Positions 34,653 through 44,000 of a DNA stretch of 64,000 bases are shown here, piece after piece (positions within the stretch are counted from its first letter, which is position 1; every line of letters starts with the position of its first letter). The stretch comes from Levilactobacillus lindianensis. Lineage in GTDB: Bacteria; Bacillota; Bacilli; Lactobacillales; Lactobacillaceae. The position numbers and the translations under genes were made by a program. Where the stretch lies: contig NZ_RHOD01000003.1 in the NCBI RefSeq assembly GCF_003946095.1, forward strand, positions 1-64,000, in the 5' to 3' direction. Under the pieces are notes generated by a model that made no database searches, was not told the origin of the DNA, and saw nothing but the letters and a program-made list of their open reading frames with translations.

Positions 34653-35063
34653 ATGGCTAAAAATGAAGAAATTAAAAATGGTGTGATTTTTCCAGCAGGT
34701 GACAAGAACGAGGCTTATCAAAAGTTCTTTACCGGCCAAAGCTACTTACAAGGTTTAGTGAGTGACCCCGACGTCAGTGTGGGTGTCGGTAATGTGACCT
34801 TTGAACCTGGTTGTCGAAACAACTGGCACATTCATCACAATGGTTTCCAGATTCTACTGGTTACCGGTGGGGAAGGTTGGTACCAAGAAGACGGTCAACC
34901 TGCTCGGCGCTTACATCCCGGGGATGTTGTGGTTACCAAAGACGGCGTTAAGCACTGGCATGGTGCGACGAAGGATAGCTGGTTCAGTCACATCGCCATC
35001 ACAGCCGGGACCCCAGAATGGTTGGAACCCGTCGATGATGTGCATTACAACGCTTTAGATTAG
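34653..35063 (+). CDS. cupin domain protein
   Basis: 136 residues. The metal site is seen as WHIHHNGFQILLVTGGEG (two His and Gln in place of Glu) and HPGDVVVTKDGVKHWHG. Cupins with a CMD-like partner are common in MerR-controlled operons of lactic acid bacteria and probably act on quinones or other reactive compounds. AAAGGAG lies 7 bases before ATG 34653. Confidence 0.88.
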   Translation: MAKNEEIKNGVIFPAGDKNEAYQKFFTGQSYLQGLVSDPDVSVGVGNVTFEPGCRNNWHIHHNGFQILLVTGGEGWYQEDGQPARRLHPGDVVVTKDGVKHWHGATKDSWFSHIAITAGTPEWLEPVDDVHYNALD

Positions 35064-35077
35064 GAGGTCTGAATCTC

Positions 35078-35398
35078 ATGGCAAAAAAACAAACAGCCGG
35101 TCGCGATAACTTGGGTGACTTTGCCCCTAAGTTCGCAGAACTCAATGATGATGTGTTATTTGGCGAGGTTTGGTCGCGTGAAGACCAGCTCTCTGCCCAC
35201 CAACGAAGTCTAATTACCATCTCAGCCTTAATTTCCGCCGGGAACTTCGAACAGCTTCCCGCTCATTTAAAGATTGGCAAGCAAAACGGGATTACGAAGG
35301 ATGAGATTGCCGAAGTGATTACTCACTTGTCCTTTTACGTGGGTTGGCCAAAGGCTTGGTCGGCCTTTGGGATTGCGAAAAAAGTCTTTACAGATTAA
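35078..35398 (+). CDS. carboxymuconolactone decarboxylase family protein
   Basis: 106 residues of the all-helical CMD/AhpD fold: LSAHQRSLITISALISAG, LPAHLKIGKQNGITKDEIAE and the conserved HLSFYVGWPKAW. No CxxC redox pair is present, so it is not an AhpD peroxidase; it is a lactone/quinone-type protein of unknown substrate. TAGGAGG precedes the start. Last gene of the merR operon. Confidence 0.88.
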   Translation: MAKKQTAGRDNLGDFAPKFAELNDDVLFGEVWSREDQLSAHQRSLITISALISAGNFEQLPAHLKIGKQNGITKDEIAEVITHLSFYVGWPKAWSAFGIAKKVFTD

Positions 35399-35408
35399 GA
35401 AAGCAAAC

Positions 35409-35443
35409 AACGCCCGGGAACGGAAAGGTTCTCGGGCGTTTTA
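35409..35443 (+). terminator. terminator of the merR operon
   Basis: AACGCCCGGGAAC pairs with GTTCTCGGGCGTT (with G-U/mismatch), followed by TT. Confidence 0.8.
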
Positions 35444-35574
35444 GGTTGCCAATTCCCCAGTTGTCAGGTCAAAATGACCGACTTGGGTTAATTTGGACGA
35501 CAAATAGTTCAGATTGCGGGATAATTAAACCTAAATAGATGATCATAATAGTTTGAAAAAAGGGAGCTGGAAGT

Positions 35575-36705
35575 ATGCGTAAACGGCGGTTAATGGGGGC
35601 TATTATCGGACTGGGCTTGGCGGTGGGTCTCGTAGCGGGCCTAGCTAATATTCGGCCGACAGGCGGCGAGGCTAAGACCAGTGCGGCGGTAACGCAGTAT
35701 CAGCAATGGCGTAAGGCTTACGTGGCCGGTTCATCTCAGAAGTATGTGAAGAGTAACAATGGTCAGGGGAAGACGACGGCGCTCTCCGAAGGACAAGGTT
35801 ACGCGATGTTGTCGGCCGTCTTGGCCGCTAAGAAGGGGGCTAAAACCCAGACTACGTTTAACCAGTTCTACAAATACTACCGAGCTCATCGGGTATCCAG
35901 TAAGGTGCCACTGATGCAATGGCAACAGACCAAGCGATCCGGCAAGATGACCAGTAAGGGATCCCAGAAAAACAGTGCGACCGATGGTGACTTGGACATT
36001 GCCTATGCCCTCATCCTGGCCGACAAGCAGTGGGGGAGCCGCAAGACCAATTATAAGAAGGCGGCCAAGTCGTTGATCAAGGCCATCAAGCAAAAGGAAA
36101 TTAACCAGACAACCTATCTGCCAACCATGGGGAACTGGGCGACATCTAGTTATGATGTCAGCAAGCTCCGCACGGCAGACCTCATGACGGGCTACTTCAA
36201 GACATTTGCCAAGTATACTAAGGATAAGGCCTGGAACAAGGTGGCCAAGCGAAGCCAAGTGGCTGTAAAGAAACTCAGTGCACGCCACAAGACCGGACTG
36301 TTCCCCGACTTTATCTTTGCGACTAAGAAGAGTATCAAGCTCAAGGCCGTTAAGCCCTATACGATTGAATCAGGGACGGATAATCAGGTCGGTTATAATG
36401 CCTGCCGAGTACCTTGGCGTTTAGCGCAGAGTTACAAGATTAGTAAGGACAGTGTCACCAAGAAAGCCTTGAAGAAGCAGCTGGCCTTCTACAATAAGAA
36501 AAAGAAGATCACTGCGGTGTACACCGTGAGTGGCCGGGCCGTCAACAGCTACGTGAATACTGCGTTCACCGCGCCGGTACACGTGGCCGCTAAGACCATG
36601 GGTTACAAGAGTTTAACCAAACGTACGGCTAAACAGTTACCCAAGAAGATTGAAAAGCGCAACTACTTCTCGGCAACCTTGCAGGTGGTCACGGTGTTGC
36701 AATAG
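35575..36705 (+). CDS. secreted glycoside hydrolase family 8 enzyme
   Basis: 376 residues with a signal peptide (basic start, hydrophobic 8-25). The GH8 signature is clear: E72 in LSEGQGYAMLSAVLA (general acid), ATDGDLDIAYALILADKQWG (D137), and the NACRVPWRLA helix. GH8 enzymes cut beta-1,4 chains such as cellulose, chitosan, lichenan or xylan by inversion. No cellulose synthase genes are nearby, so it is not obviously a BcsZ. The sequence is very Lys-rich, as expected for a wall-bound exoprotein. Confidence 0.88.
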   Translation: MRKRRLMGAIIGLGLAVGLVAGLANIRPTGGEAKTSAAVTQYQQWRKAYVAGSSQKYVKSNNGQGKTTALSEGQGYAMLSAVLAAKKGAKTQTTFNQFYKYYRAHRVSSKVPLMQWQQTKRSGKMTSKGSQKNSATDGDLDIAYALILADKQWGSRKTNYKKAAKSLIKAIKQKEINQTTYLPTMGNWATSSYDVSKLRTADLMTGYFKTFAKYTKDKAWNKVAKRSQVAVKKLSARHKTGLFPDFIFATKKSIKLKAVKPYTIESGTDNQVGYNACRVPWRLAQSYKISKDSVTKKALKKQLAFYNKKKKITAVYTVSGRAVNSYVNTAFTAPVHVAAKTMGYKSLTKRTAKQLPKKIEKRNYFSATLQVVTVLQ

Positions 36706-36716
36706 AGTGTGAAAGA

Positions 36717-36832
36717 GTGCGAAAAAGGCGGTTAGTCAATGAGCATTACCGTCGATAGTCGGATAATCCCGGTCTTGGGATTATTTGACTATCGGGGTTA
36801 AGCGGAGTTGACTGCCTTTTTTCGCACGTTTC
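36717..36832. repeat. palindromic intergenic repeat, copy 2
   Basis: Starts GTGCGAAAAAGGC and ends GCCTTTTTTCGCAC plus GTTTCG, with the same GGTTAGTCA, GATAGTCGGATAATC and GCGGAG blocks as copy 1 at 20484-20600. It lies directly after the GH8 stop codon, as copy 1 does after the GATase stop. Confidence 0.8.
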
Positions 36833-36885
36833 GGCAATAGAAGTTTAACGACTCAGACCGGGCAGTTGTCACGGTCTATTTTTAT

Positions 36886-36924
36886 GAAAAAAAACGATGG
36901 TCAACTCGAAAGTCGATCATCGTC
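36886..36924 (-). terminator. terminator of the GH25 gene
   Basis: On the minus strand ACGATGATCGACT pairs with AGTTGACCATCGT and is followed by eight T. Confidence 0.8.
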
Positions 36925-36935
36925 GGAGTAACACT

Positions 36936-37892
36936 TTATTTGTAAGGGGTCACGTAGTTCTTTTGTGAGGTAACGTAGTGACCATTCGTTAATTGGTAAC
37001 GGTAAGATCCCTTGTAGTTCTTGACAACGGCCTTAACAGCTAGCTTCTTACCAGCCTTGATCCGCGACTTTGAGACCCGCTTGTTCTTAGTGAAAAGCGT
37101 GGACTTGTATTCGTAGATTGGCTTCTTAACGGTGACGCCCTTGGCGCTATCTAATGACTTGTAATAGCTAGGCTTGGCCTTGTGGCTCATGGAACCAGTG
37201 AACCACTTGTTGACCGTGGACTTGTCCAAGACCTTGTTCAAATCAACGTTGCCACTGATCCCGGAAACACGACCGGAACTGGTGTATTGCCAGAGGTCAA
37301 CGGATGTGCGAGCAACCTTAGGCTTGTGTGAGCTATACTTGGCAATCCAAACCCCATCGAACTTACTGAAGTTCAACTTGTGGTAGTTGGCGTAATATTC
37401 ACCGGCGTACATGATTAAAGGCTTATCGGTTAACTTACGCATCGTCTTTAACCAGGCGTTGACGTAGGTTTGTTCCTTATTCTTAGCAGAAGGCATCCGC
37501 TTTTCTTCATCCAAGGCAAAGAACTTGGTGTTCTTGTCACTGCGCTTGTAGAAGTCTTTAGCTTCCTTCTCGGCATCCTTCACACTGGTGAATTCAGCAA
37601 ACATATATTGACCAAATGGCACGCCATACTTGTGGGCCCCTCTAGCGTTGACGCTTCGCTTGTTGTCCACCATGTAACCGGCGTCACCCTTACTCCCGTG
37701 TTGGACGCGGATAATCACGTACTTCAAGTCCTTAGAAGCTTTCTTCCAGTTGATGTTCCCTTGATATTGCGAGATGTCAGCAACTTTTTTGGCTGCGGCA
37801 TCGGCCTTGGTTGTGCTGAGCCCAACGCCCACGGCAAGAACAGCGGCGAAGGCGGCAATACCAACACTCAATTTATGTAACTTATTAGACAT
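36936..37892 (-). CDS. secreted GH25 muramidase (lysozyme)
   Basis: 318 residues. The signal peptide ends near TKADA. The GH25 barrel starts KVADISQYQGNINW (D39), with the catalytic D128-x-E130 in FFALDEEKR. It cleaves the MurNAc-GlcNAc bond of peptidoglycan and may serve in cell separation or lysis. The C-terminal 70 residues (IYEYKSTLFTKNKRVSKS, then YRYQLTNGHYVTSQKNYV) form a basic wall-binding unit of the DUF5776/SLAP kind. ATG 37892 follows GAGGAGG; ATG 37910 has no site. Confidence 0.92.
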   Translation of the reverse strand: MSNKLHKLSVGIAAFAAVLAVGVGLSTTKADAAAKKVADISQYQGNINWKKASKDLKYVIIRVQHGSKGDAGYMVDNKRSVNARGAHKYGVPFGQYMFAEFTSVKDAEKEAKDFYKRSDKNTKFFALDEEKRMPSAKNKEQTYVNAWLKTMRKLTDKPLIMYAGEYYANYHKLNFSKFDGVWIAKYSSHKPKVARTSVDLWQYTSSGRVSGISGNVDLNKVLDKSTVNKWFTGSMSHKAKPSYYKSLDSAKGVTVKKPIYEYKSTLFTKNKRVSKSRIKAGKKLAVKAVVKNYKGSYRYQLTNGHYVTSQKNYVTPYK

Positions 37893-38114
37893 AAAATACT
37901 TCCTCCTCAATCTTTGCCTTCATTGTACACGGTATGGCCGGCTGGAAGGTTACCGCAGGTTTACAGTTGATTACATTTAGATTTCAACCTTGTAAGGTCG
38001 GGGTGGCGGGAGCGGGTAAACGCGGGTTGGCGACCCAGACTAAATGGCGTAAGCAGTCAGTAACCGGGCACCCCTTAATTGTGAACAACCGGTAAAAGTT
38101 GGACATTTGGTCAT

Positions 38115-38145
38115 GAAAAAAGCGCGGTCCGCGGCCGCGCTTTAG
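38115..38145 (-). terminator. terminator of the metalloprotease gene
   Basis: On the minus strand GCGCGGCCGCGGACCGCGC is followed by TTTTTT. Confidence 0.8.
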
Positions 38146-38157
38146 TGAAATTTAGAT

Positions 38158-39084
38158 TTAGTGGGCAGCGGCGTAAACTTTCAGCGCCAACTTGGCCCGG
38201 TTCTTATCGGTTTTGGTGATTGGATTGTATTTAGACAAGCCGGCCTTAACCTTCTTGTAGCTGTAAACGTTGCTATTACCACTCTCAAAGTACATGAGAT
38301 CAGCTTTTTTCGGGGAATGATTCAATCCCAAGACGTGACCCAACTCATGAGCCACTGTGCTGGCGTATTCGTACTTGCGGCCGGTTTTAGCGACGCTGTT
38401 GACCCCCTTGACTTCTTTCTTCAAGGTGTCGTAAGCGGGCAGAGAAGTTTCGACTGCTGCGGCTTCACTGTTGAAGAGACTCTGGTAGTTGTCGTCATTC
38501 GTTGTGATTCCCTTGGCAGCTAAATTAGCTTTTGCCTTGGCCTCAATCGTCTTCGCATATTTCTTGTAGAAGGCATCGTTGAGTTGGTTAGTCATAGAAA
38601 CGGCAATGTTTTTCGTCTCGTCACGGTAGTAGGACCACCGAACCTGAAGTTTCTTCTTGCCAGGTGTCCACCAAGCGTCACTTTGATCGGACTTAGTCGG
38701 CTTAGCTTTCGAGATGGAGAGTGTCAGGGTGTGATGTTTTTTGGAGCCCTGAACGAACTCTTTTTTCCCTAATTTTTTATTCCAATAGTTCATTGCAATC
38801 TTCGTGCTACTCTTGAGACTTGAGTCACTGGTCTTGATCCAAACCGTGGCGCGTCCATTCTTTTTCAGCGCTGATTGGGCATCGTAGGTTAGCTTATAAC
38901 GCTTAGCCAACTTGCGTGCATTCTTGCGGTAGTAACTCTTGGACTTCTTCAGAGTTGCCGACGACGGATTCACACTGGCGGCGTGTGCCGTCACAGTGCT
39001 GGTCGTGATCACTGGTGTGATCAGTAGCGCTGCGGCCGCAGTCACGAGTAGTGAACGGATTCCTAAATGGTGTGTTCGATGCAT
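38158..39084 (-). CDS. secreted matrixin-like zinc metalloprotease
   Basis: 308 residues. The signal peptide runs to about AHAA (36). Zinc ligands are in HELGHVLGLNH (H246, H250, H256, catalytic E247), and the Met-turn is M264 in ADLMYFESG, the metzincin pattern of family M10A. The middle is Lys-rich with WIKTSDSSLKSSTKIAM, like other bacterial matrixins. It probably trims surface or host proteins. GAGGAGGT precedes ATG 39084; the 29-residue extension to 39171 has no site. Confidence 0.88.
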   Translation of the reverse strand: MHRTHHLGIRSLLVTAAAALLITPVITTSTVTAHAASVNPSSATLKKSKSYYRKNARKLAKRYKLTYDAQSALKKNGRATVWIKTSDSSLKSSTKIAMNYWNKKLGKKEFVQGSKKHHTLTLSISKAKPTKSDQSDAWWTPGKKKLQVRWSYYRDETKNIAVSMTNQLNDAFYKKYAKTIEAKAKANLAAKGITTNDDNYQSLFNSEAAAVETSLPAYDTLKKEVKGVNSVAKTGRKYEYASTVAHELGHVLGLNHSPKKADLMYFESGNSNVYSYKKVKAGLSKYNPITKTDKNRAKLALKVYAAAH

Positions 39085-39230
39085 GAGTTTGACCTCCTCA
39101 ATTCCCCAAAACGTCATGTTTACAATAGCATAGCCTTTTCCCCGTAACGGGTCAAGCAAAGAAGGCCTCAAATGATTTCGGGGTTAACCCTATGATACCG
39201 GGGTTAGTCGCATGAACTATTGTCCCTATC

Positions 39231-39244
39231 CGAACAAATGTTCG
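39231..39244. promoter_or_regulatory. LexA (SOS) box
   Basis: CGAACAAATGTTCG is a perfect match to the Gram-positive LexA/DinR operator CGAAC-N4-GTTCG. It lies just upstream of the -35 region of the tag-sbcD-sbcC operon; the -10 box TATAGT is at 39267-39272. Confidence 0.85.
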
Positions 39245-39302
39245 GGAACTTTGTTTGCAAATCTGGTATAGTAAACTTAACGAGAAAAAAGGGGGCTTTT
39301 CG

Positions 39303-39863
39303 GTGGTTAAGCGGTGTGCATGGGTGTCTGATTTACCCGCAATGCAGGACTATCATGATGAAGAGTGGGGACGACCGGAGCATGATCCCCAAAAGTTGTT
39401 TGAGCTACTTAGCTTAGAGACCTATCAGGCTGGATTGAGCTGGCAGACGGTGCTTAAGAAACGAGCGGCCTTCAAGATAGCGTTCTATGATTATGATTTG
39501 GCTAAGGTGGCGGCGATGACGCCGGCCGATATCGAGCGTCTTTTGACCGATTCAGCTATTATTCGTAACCGGCGTAAGTTAACGGCAACCGTGGCCAATG
39601 CGCGGGCTATCATGACCTGGAACGATCCAGCGGATTTTGCCAATTGGTTGTGGGCATTTGTTGATAATCGGCCGATTCGACATACCATTCGCACCACGGC
39701 GGATCTGCCAGCCACCACGGCTTTATCAAAATTGGTGGCGCGTGAGCTGAAGAAAAAGGGATTTAAATTCGTTGGTCCGACGACCGTCTATTCTTTTTTA
39801 GAGGCAGCGGGACTCGTCAATGACCACGAGTTGACTTGTGACTGGGCACCAGAGAAACAATAA
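39303..39863 (+). CDS. tag: DNA-3-methyladenine glycosylase I
   Basis: 186 residues from GTG 39303, which follows AAAAGGGGG. It removes 3-methyladenine from alkylated DNA. The zinc-snap ligands are all present: C5 and H18 (RCAWV, YHDEEWG), H175 and C179 (NDHELTC). Y17 and E39 of the base pocket are also there. It is first in an operon with sbcD (16 bases later) and sbcC under a LexA box, which ties it to DNA damage repair. Confidence 0.95.
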   Translation: MVKRCAWVSDLPAMQDYHDEEWGRPEHDPQKLFELLSLETYQAGLSWQTVLKKRAAFKIAFYDYDLAKVAAMTPADIERLLTDSAIIRNRRKLTATVANARAIMTWNDPADFANWLWAFVDNRPIRHTIRTTADLPATTALSKLVARELKKKGFKFVGPTTVYSFLEAAGLVNDHELTCDWAPEKQ

Positions 39864-39879
39864 GGAAGGACTAAGATAA

Positions 39880-41010
39880 ATGCGCTTTTTACATACAGCA
39901 GATTGGCATATTGGCAAGAAGCTTCATGGCTATGACCTTTTAACGGAACAGCGAGATGCTTACCGTCAAATTAAGGCCATTGCCAAGGCTGAAAAAGTTG
40001 ATGCAGTTGTGATTGCGGGCGATCTCTACGACCGGGCACTACCCAGCGAAGAGGCGGTGACCGCGTTGGATGATATGCTGGTGGATCTAAACCGGCAGGA
40101 ACATTTTCCCTTACTCGCGATCAGCGGTAATCATGACTCTGGCGTTCGATTGGGTCAAGGGAGTGACTGGTTCAAGAGTACCGCATTTTACCTGAATACA
40201 CGCCTAGAAGATGCCTTTACACCGGTGGTTATGGACGGTACGCAATTCTTCTTATTGCCGTATTTTGAACCGTTCGCGGCTCGCCAATATTTCGAAGATG
40301 ACAGTCTGCGGACGGTGGCACAAGCCATGCAGAAGGTGGTGGCCCAGATGGTAGCGGCCTTTGATCCGCAACTAAAGCACGTCCTGGTTGCGCACTTCTT
40401 CGCGGCCGGAAGTACCCATACCGATTCGGAGACACAGGTCCAAGTTGGGGGCCTGAACGCGGTTCCAGTGGATCTCTTGCGTGATTTCGATTACGTGGCT
40501 TTGGGGCACTTACACCGTAAGGAAGCCTTACAGAGTGAGCCCACAATGAAATACAGTGGTTCGCCACTGAAGTTCTCAACGAGTGAGTCGTTGGATACTA
40601 AGGGCGTCTGGATCGTTGATACGGCCACAGATCCCGTGACGGTAACCTTTAAACCATTGAAACCGTTACATGATCTCGTGGTATTAAGAGATTCCTTTGA
40701 AGACTTGATGGACCCGAACAAAGTGTACCCAGTAACGCCGGAGGACTTTGTTGCGATTGAGCTGACCGATACGACCCCGATTGCCAATGTGATGCAACGG
40801 CTCAAAACGCGTTTTCCTAAAGTGGTTGAGTTACACCGAATTAATCAAATTGACGTCGCCCCCAAAGCCCTCAACATCGATCAAGTGCGGCAAGATCCTT
40901 TAACTTTATTGGGAGATTTCTTCGAGACCGTTACCAAGCATCCATTGACGGATCAACAAGAGGCGTGGGCTAAGCAAGCCTATCAACGCGCTCAGAAAGA
41001 GGAGGGGTAA
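39880..41010 (+). CDS. sbcD: exonuclease subunit SbcD
   Basis: 376 residues. The Mre11-type phosphoesterase motifs are complete: RFLHTADWHIGK, VIAGDLYDR, LAISGNHDSG, VLVAHFF and VALGHLH. With SbcC it forms a nuclease that opens hairpins and cuts protein-blocked DNA ends. AAGGAAGG precedes the ATG, and sbcC starts 3 bases after its stop. Confidence 0.96.
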   Translation: MRFLHTADWHIGKKLHGYDLLTEQRDAYRQIKAIAKAEKVDAVVIAGDLYDRALPSEEAVTALDDMLVDLNRQEHFPLLAISGNHDSGVRLGQGSDWFKSTAFYLNTRLEDAFTPVVMDGTQFFLLPYFEPFAARQYFEDDSLRTVAQAMQKVVAQMVAAFDPQLKHVLVAHFFAAGSTHTDSETQVQVGGLNAVPVDLLRDFDYVALGHLHRKEALQSEPTMKYSGSPLKFSTSESLDTKGVWIVDTATDPVTVTFKPLKPLHDLVVLRDSFEDLMDPNKVYPVTPEDFVAIELTDTTPIANVMQRLKTRFPKVVELHRINQIDVAPKALNIDQVRQDPLTLLGDFFETVTKHPLTDQQEAWAKQAYQRAQKEEG

Positions 41011-41013
41011 GCC

Positions 41014-44000
41014 ATGCGTCCATTAACTTTACATCTACAATACTTCGGCCCCTATCGTGACGAAGAAATTGATTTTCAAAAATTCGACAATCCACTCTTC
41101 TTAATTAGTGGGAAGACGGGGAGTGGGAAGACCACCATTTTTGATGGCATGTGTTACGCACTCTTTGATCAATCATCTGGAGTCGATCGTGAGCCAGCGG
41201 CGATGCGGTCGGACTTTGCCACGACCGAAGACCATACCCGCGTGACCTTCACTTTTAGCCATCGTGATCGCCACTATCAGATCATTCGCGAGCCGGCGCA
41301 AACGCTGAAGAAAAAACGGGGTACGGGCGTTACTAATGCGCCAGCCAGTGTGGAACTGACGGTTTTTGAGGACGGCGTAGAGACGCAGCAACTGACTAAG
41401 GCCAACCAGGTTCGTTCATTCTTACAAGATCTTCTTCAGATGGATGGCAAACAGTTCGCACAGATTGTCTTACTCCCGCAAGGCAAGTTCCGTCAGTTCC
41501 TGATTGCCCCCAGTGACGAAAAGGCAGCCGTGTTGGAACAACTCTTTAACACGGAAATCTTTGGTTTGTGGACGGATCAACTCAAGGCCCAATTGCGATC
41601 CGAACAGGATAAGGATAAAGAAACCGACCGGGACCGTGAACAGGTGCAGTCCAGTCTGATTTGGACACCGGAGAATCAAGAAGCGGCGGAGACTGCCATC
41701 GCTCAGAAACAAACAGAGACGGTGCTGACATTAATGGCCGACCAGCAGGCGGCCACCCAGAAAGCGGAAGTAACCGCTAAAGACCAGGTAGCAGTTGCCA
41801 ACAAGCAAGTCACGGCATTGACCCAACAGGATACGCGTGAGGAACAGTTGTTGGCAGACCAAAAGCAACTAAAAAAGCAGTTGCGGCGACAGCAGGAATT
41901 GAAAGCACAAGAGCCAGACAGGCAGATTCAGCGAGCGGCCAGCCAACAATTGGAGCGCGTTCAGGCTATTCAGCCCCAGTGGACCACGCGGACTAGTGCT
42001 CAGCGCGATCTTGCCCAACGAACGGCAGCGGTGGCGCAGACTAGTCATGCACTCAAAGCAAAGAAGACGGGCCTCGAACAGGCGCAAGCAGACCACAAGG
42101 CCGCAGCCAAAATTGAAACGCGTCTGACGGCCACCCAGGCTGAGCTGACAGCCCGAGCCAAGATGATGCCAATTTACGAAAAGGTTGCCGACCTCATGCA
42201 ACGCTTACAGGCCGCTCAGGTGGCTAGTGCACAGGCCAAGACGACTGAGACCAAACTGACTAAAAACAGGCAAGAGAATCAAGCACAACTTAAACAACAG
42301 GTGGCGATCACGGAGACTCAGGCCGATCACTACCAGGAACAGCAGCGACTTAACCAACGTGAAACTGAATTAAATGAGTGGCAACGGCAAGTTCAAAGTG
42401 TTCAAGACGCCGACCGACAGATCGCAACGACCGAGAAAAAACTGGCCACAGCCAAATCGCGTTTAGATCAGGCACAGCATGATTATGAGAAAAGCCAAGC
42501 CCAATTCGAAGAGCTGAATCAAGAACTCCTGGAACATCAGATTGCACAATTAGCCGCCCAACTCAAGCCAGGACGGCCCTGTCCCGTCTGTGGGTCCGTG
42601 GAGCACCCCCATCCAGTGGTAGTGGCCGATTCTGCGGTGACTGAGGCAGAAGTGAAGGATGCCCGGCAACGTGCCGAAGAGCGTCATACACAGGCCACCC
42701 GACTGGACACCGAACTCAAGGCGCTAGTCGCCACGTTGGCTGATCAGCAACAGAATCGTGAAGCAGATGTGGCCAAGTTGGTTACGGCAGTGTCGACAAC
42801 CGATCATGAGGTTGCCAGCTTTGATGACTGTCAAAAGCGGGTGGCTGATCTGGTCGCCGCCTACCAAACGGCTGTTACCAAGAACAAACAGGCCCTGGCG
42901 GCCGTCAAGCAGGCGCAAACACAGGTTGCACGGTTAAAGCAGGATGCAGAAAAGTTAGACCAACTGGTTAAGGATGCGCAACAAGATCGCCAGGACAAGG
43001 CCACGGCAGCTGATCACTTGGATGTCCAACTGACCACGCAGCGTGAGGCTTTGCCTGAAGATGCGGCAACCTTGACCGAGTTTAAAGCGCAGAATCAACA
43101 CTTACAGCAACAGTTAGATGCTGATAAAAAGCAGTGGGAGGCTAGTGTTCAAGCAGTCGAGACAGCGACAAAAGCGGTCACCGTAGCCAGTGCTGAACAA
43201 GACGCAGCTAACAAGGAACAGGGCGCTAGTAAACAGCGGCTCACGACGGCCCAAGCCGATTTGCAAACGGCGATTGCCAAGCAAGGTCCCGAGTTAACGG
43301 CGTTAACCGAAACCGAGATTGCCGATCTCTTGCCACAGGTGGCTACCTTGCCGAGATTACGTCAGCAATTGACCGATTTCCAACAGCAACAAGCTCAGGT
43401 TGCGACGACCGTGACGGATCTGAAGAAGCGAGTGGCGGACCGGCCCCAACCAAATCGGGAACAGACGCAGCAGGCGCTATCCGCTGCGCAGCAAACGGTC
43501 AATGAACGTCTAGACCAGCAACATCAATTGACAGATCGCTGGCAGACTAACGATCGCTATGTCAAACAGTTAAAGAAGCTGGTGACACAACAGGCCGCCG
43601 CGGTTCAAAAGACCCAGGCGCTCAATGAATTGGTCGGGGTAACCAATGGGGATGGGCCCAATAGCAAGCTGGGCCTGGAGCGTTACGTCTTGCAAACCTA
43701 TCTGCGACAGATTCTACTGGTCGGTAATCAACGGCTCCAACAACTGACCAATGGGCGTTACCAATTCTTGGTTGATGAGAGTCCAGCAACCTTCAAGAAG
43801 AAATCTGGCTTGGAGATTAACGTCTACGATGACCACGTTGGGGAACAGCGAAGCGTCCACACCTTATCTGGTGGGGAAAGTTTTATCGCCGCGCTGGCCT
43901 TAGCACTGGCTCTGGGTGAGGTCATTCAACGTACCACCGGGAGTGTCGATGTCGAAGCCTTATTCATTGATGAAGGGTTTGGCTCGTTGGATGAGGACGC

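Noticed and set aside
35731..36288. 185-codon antisense frame inside the GH8 gene
   Set aside because: It mirrors the codon bias of the GH8 gene and has no start signal or homology.
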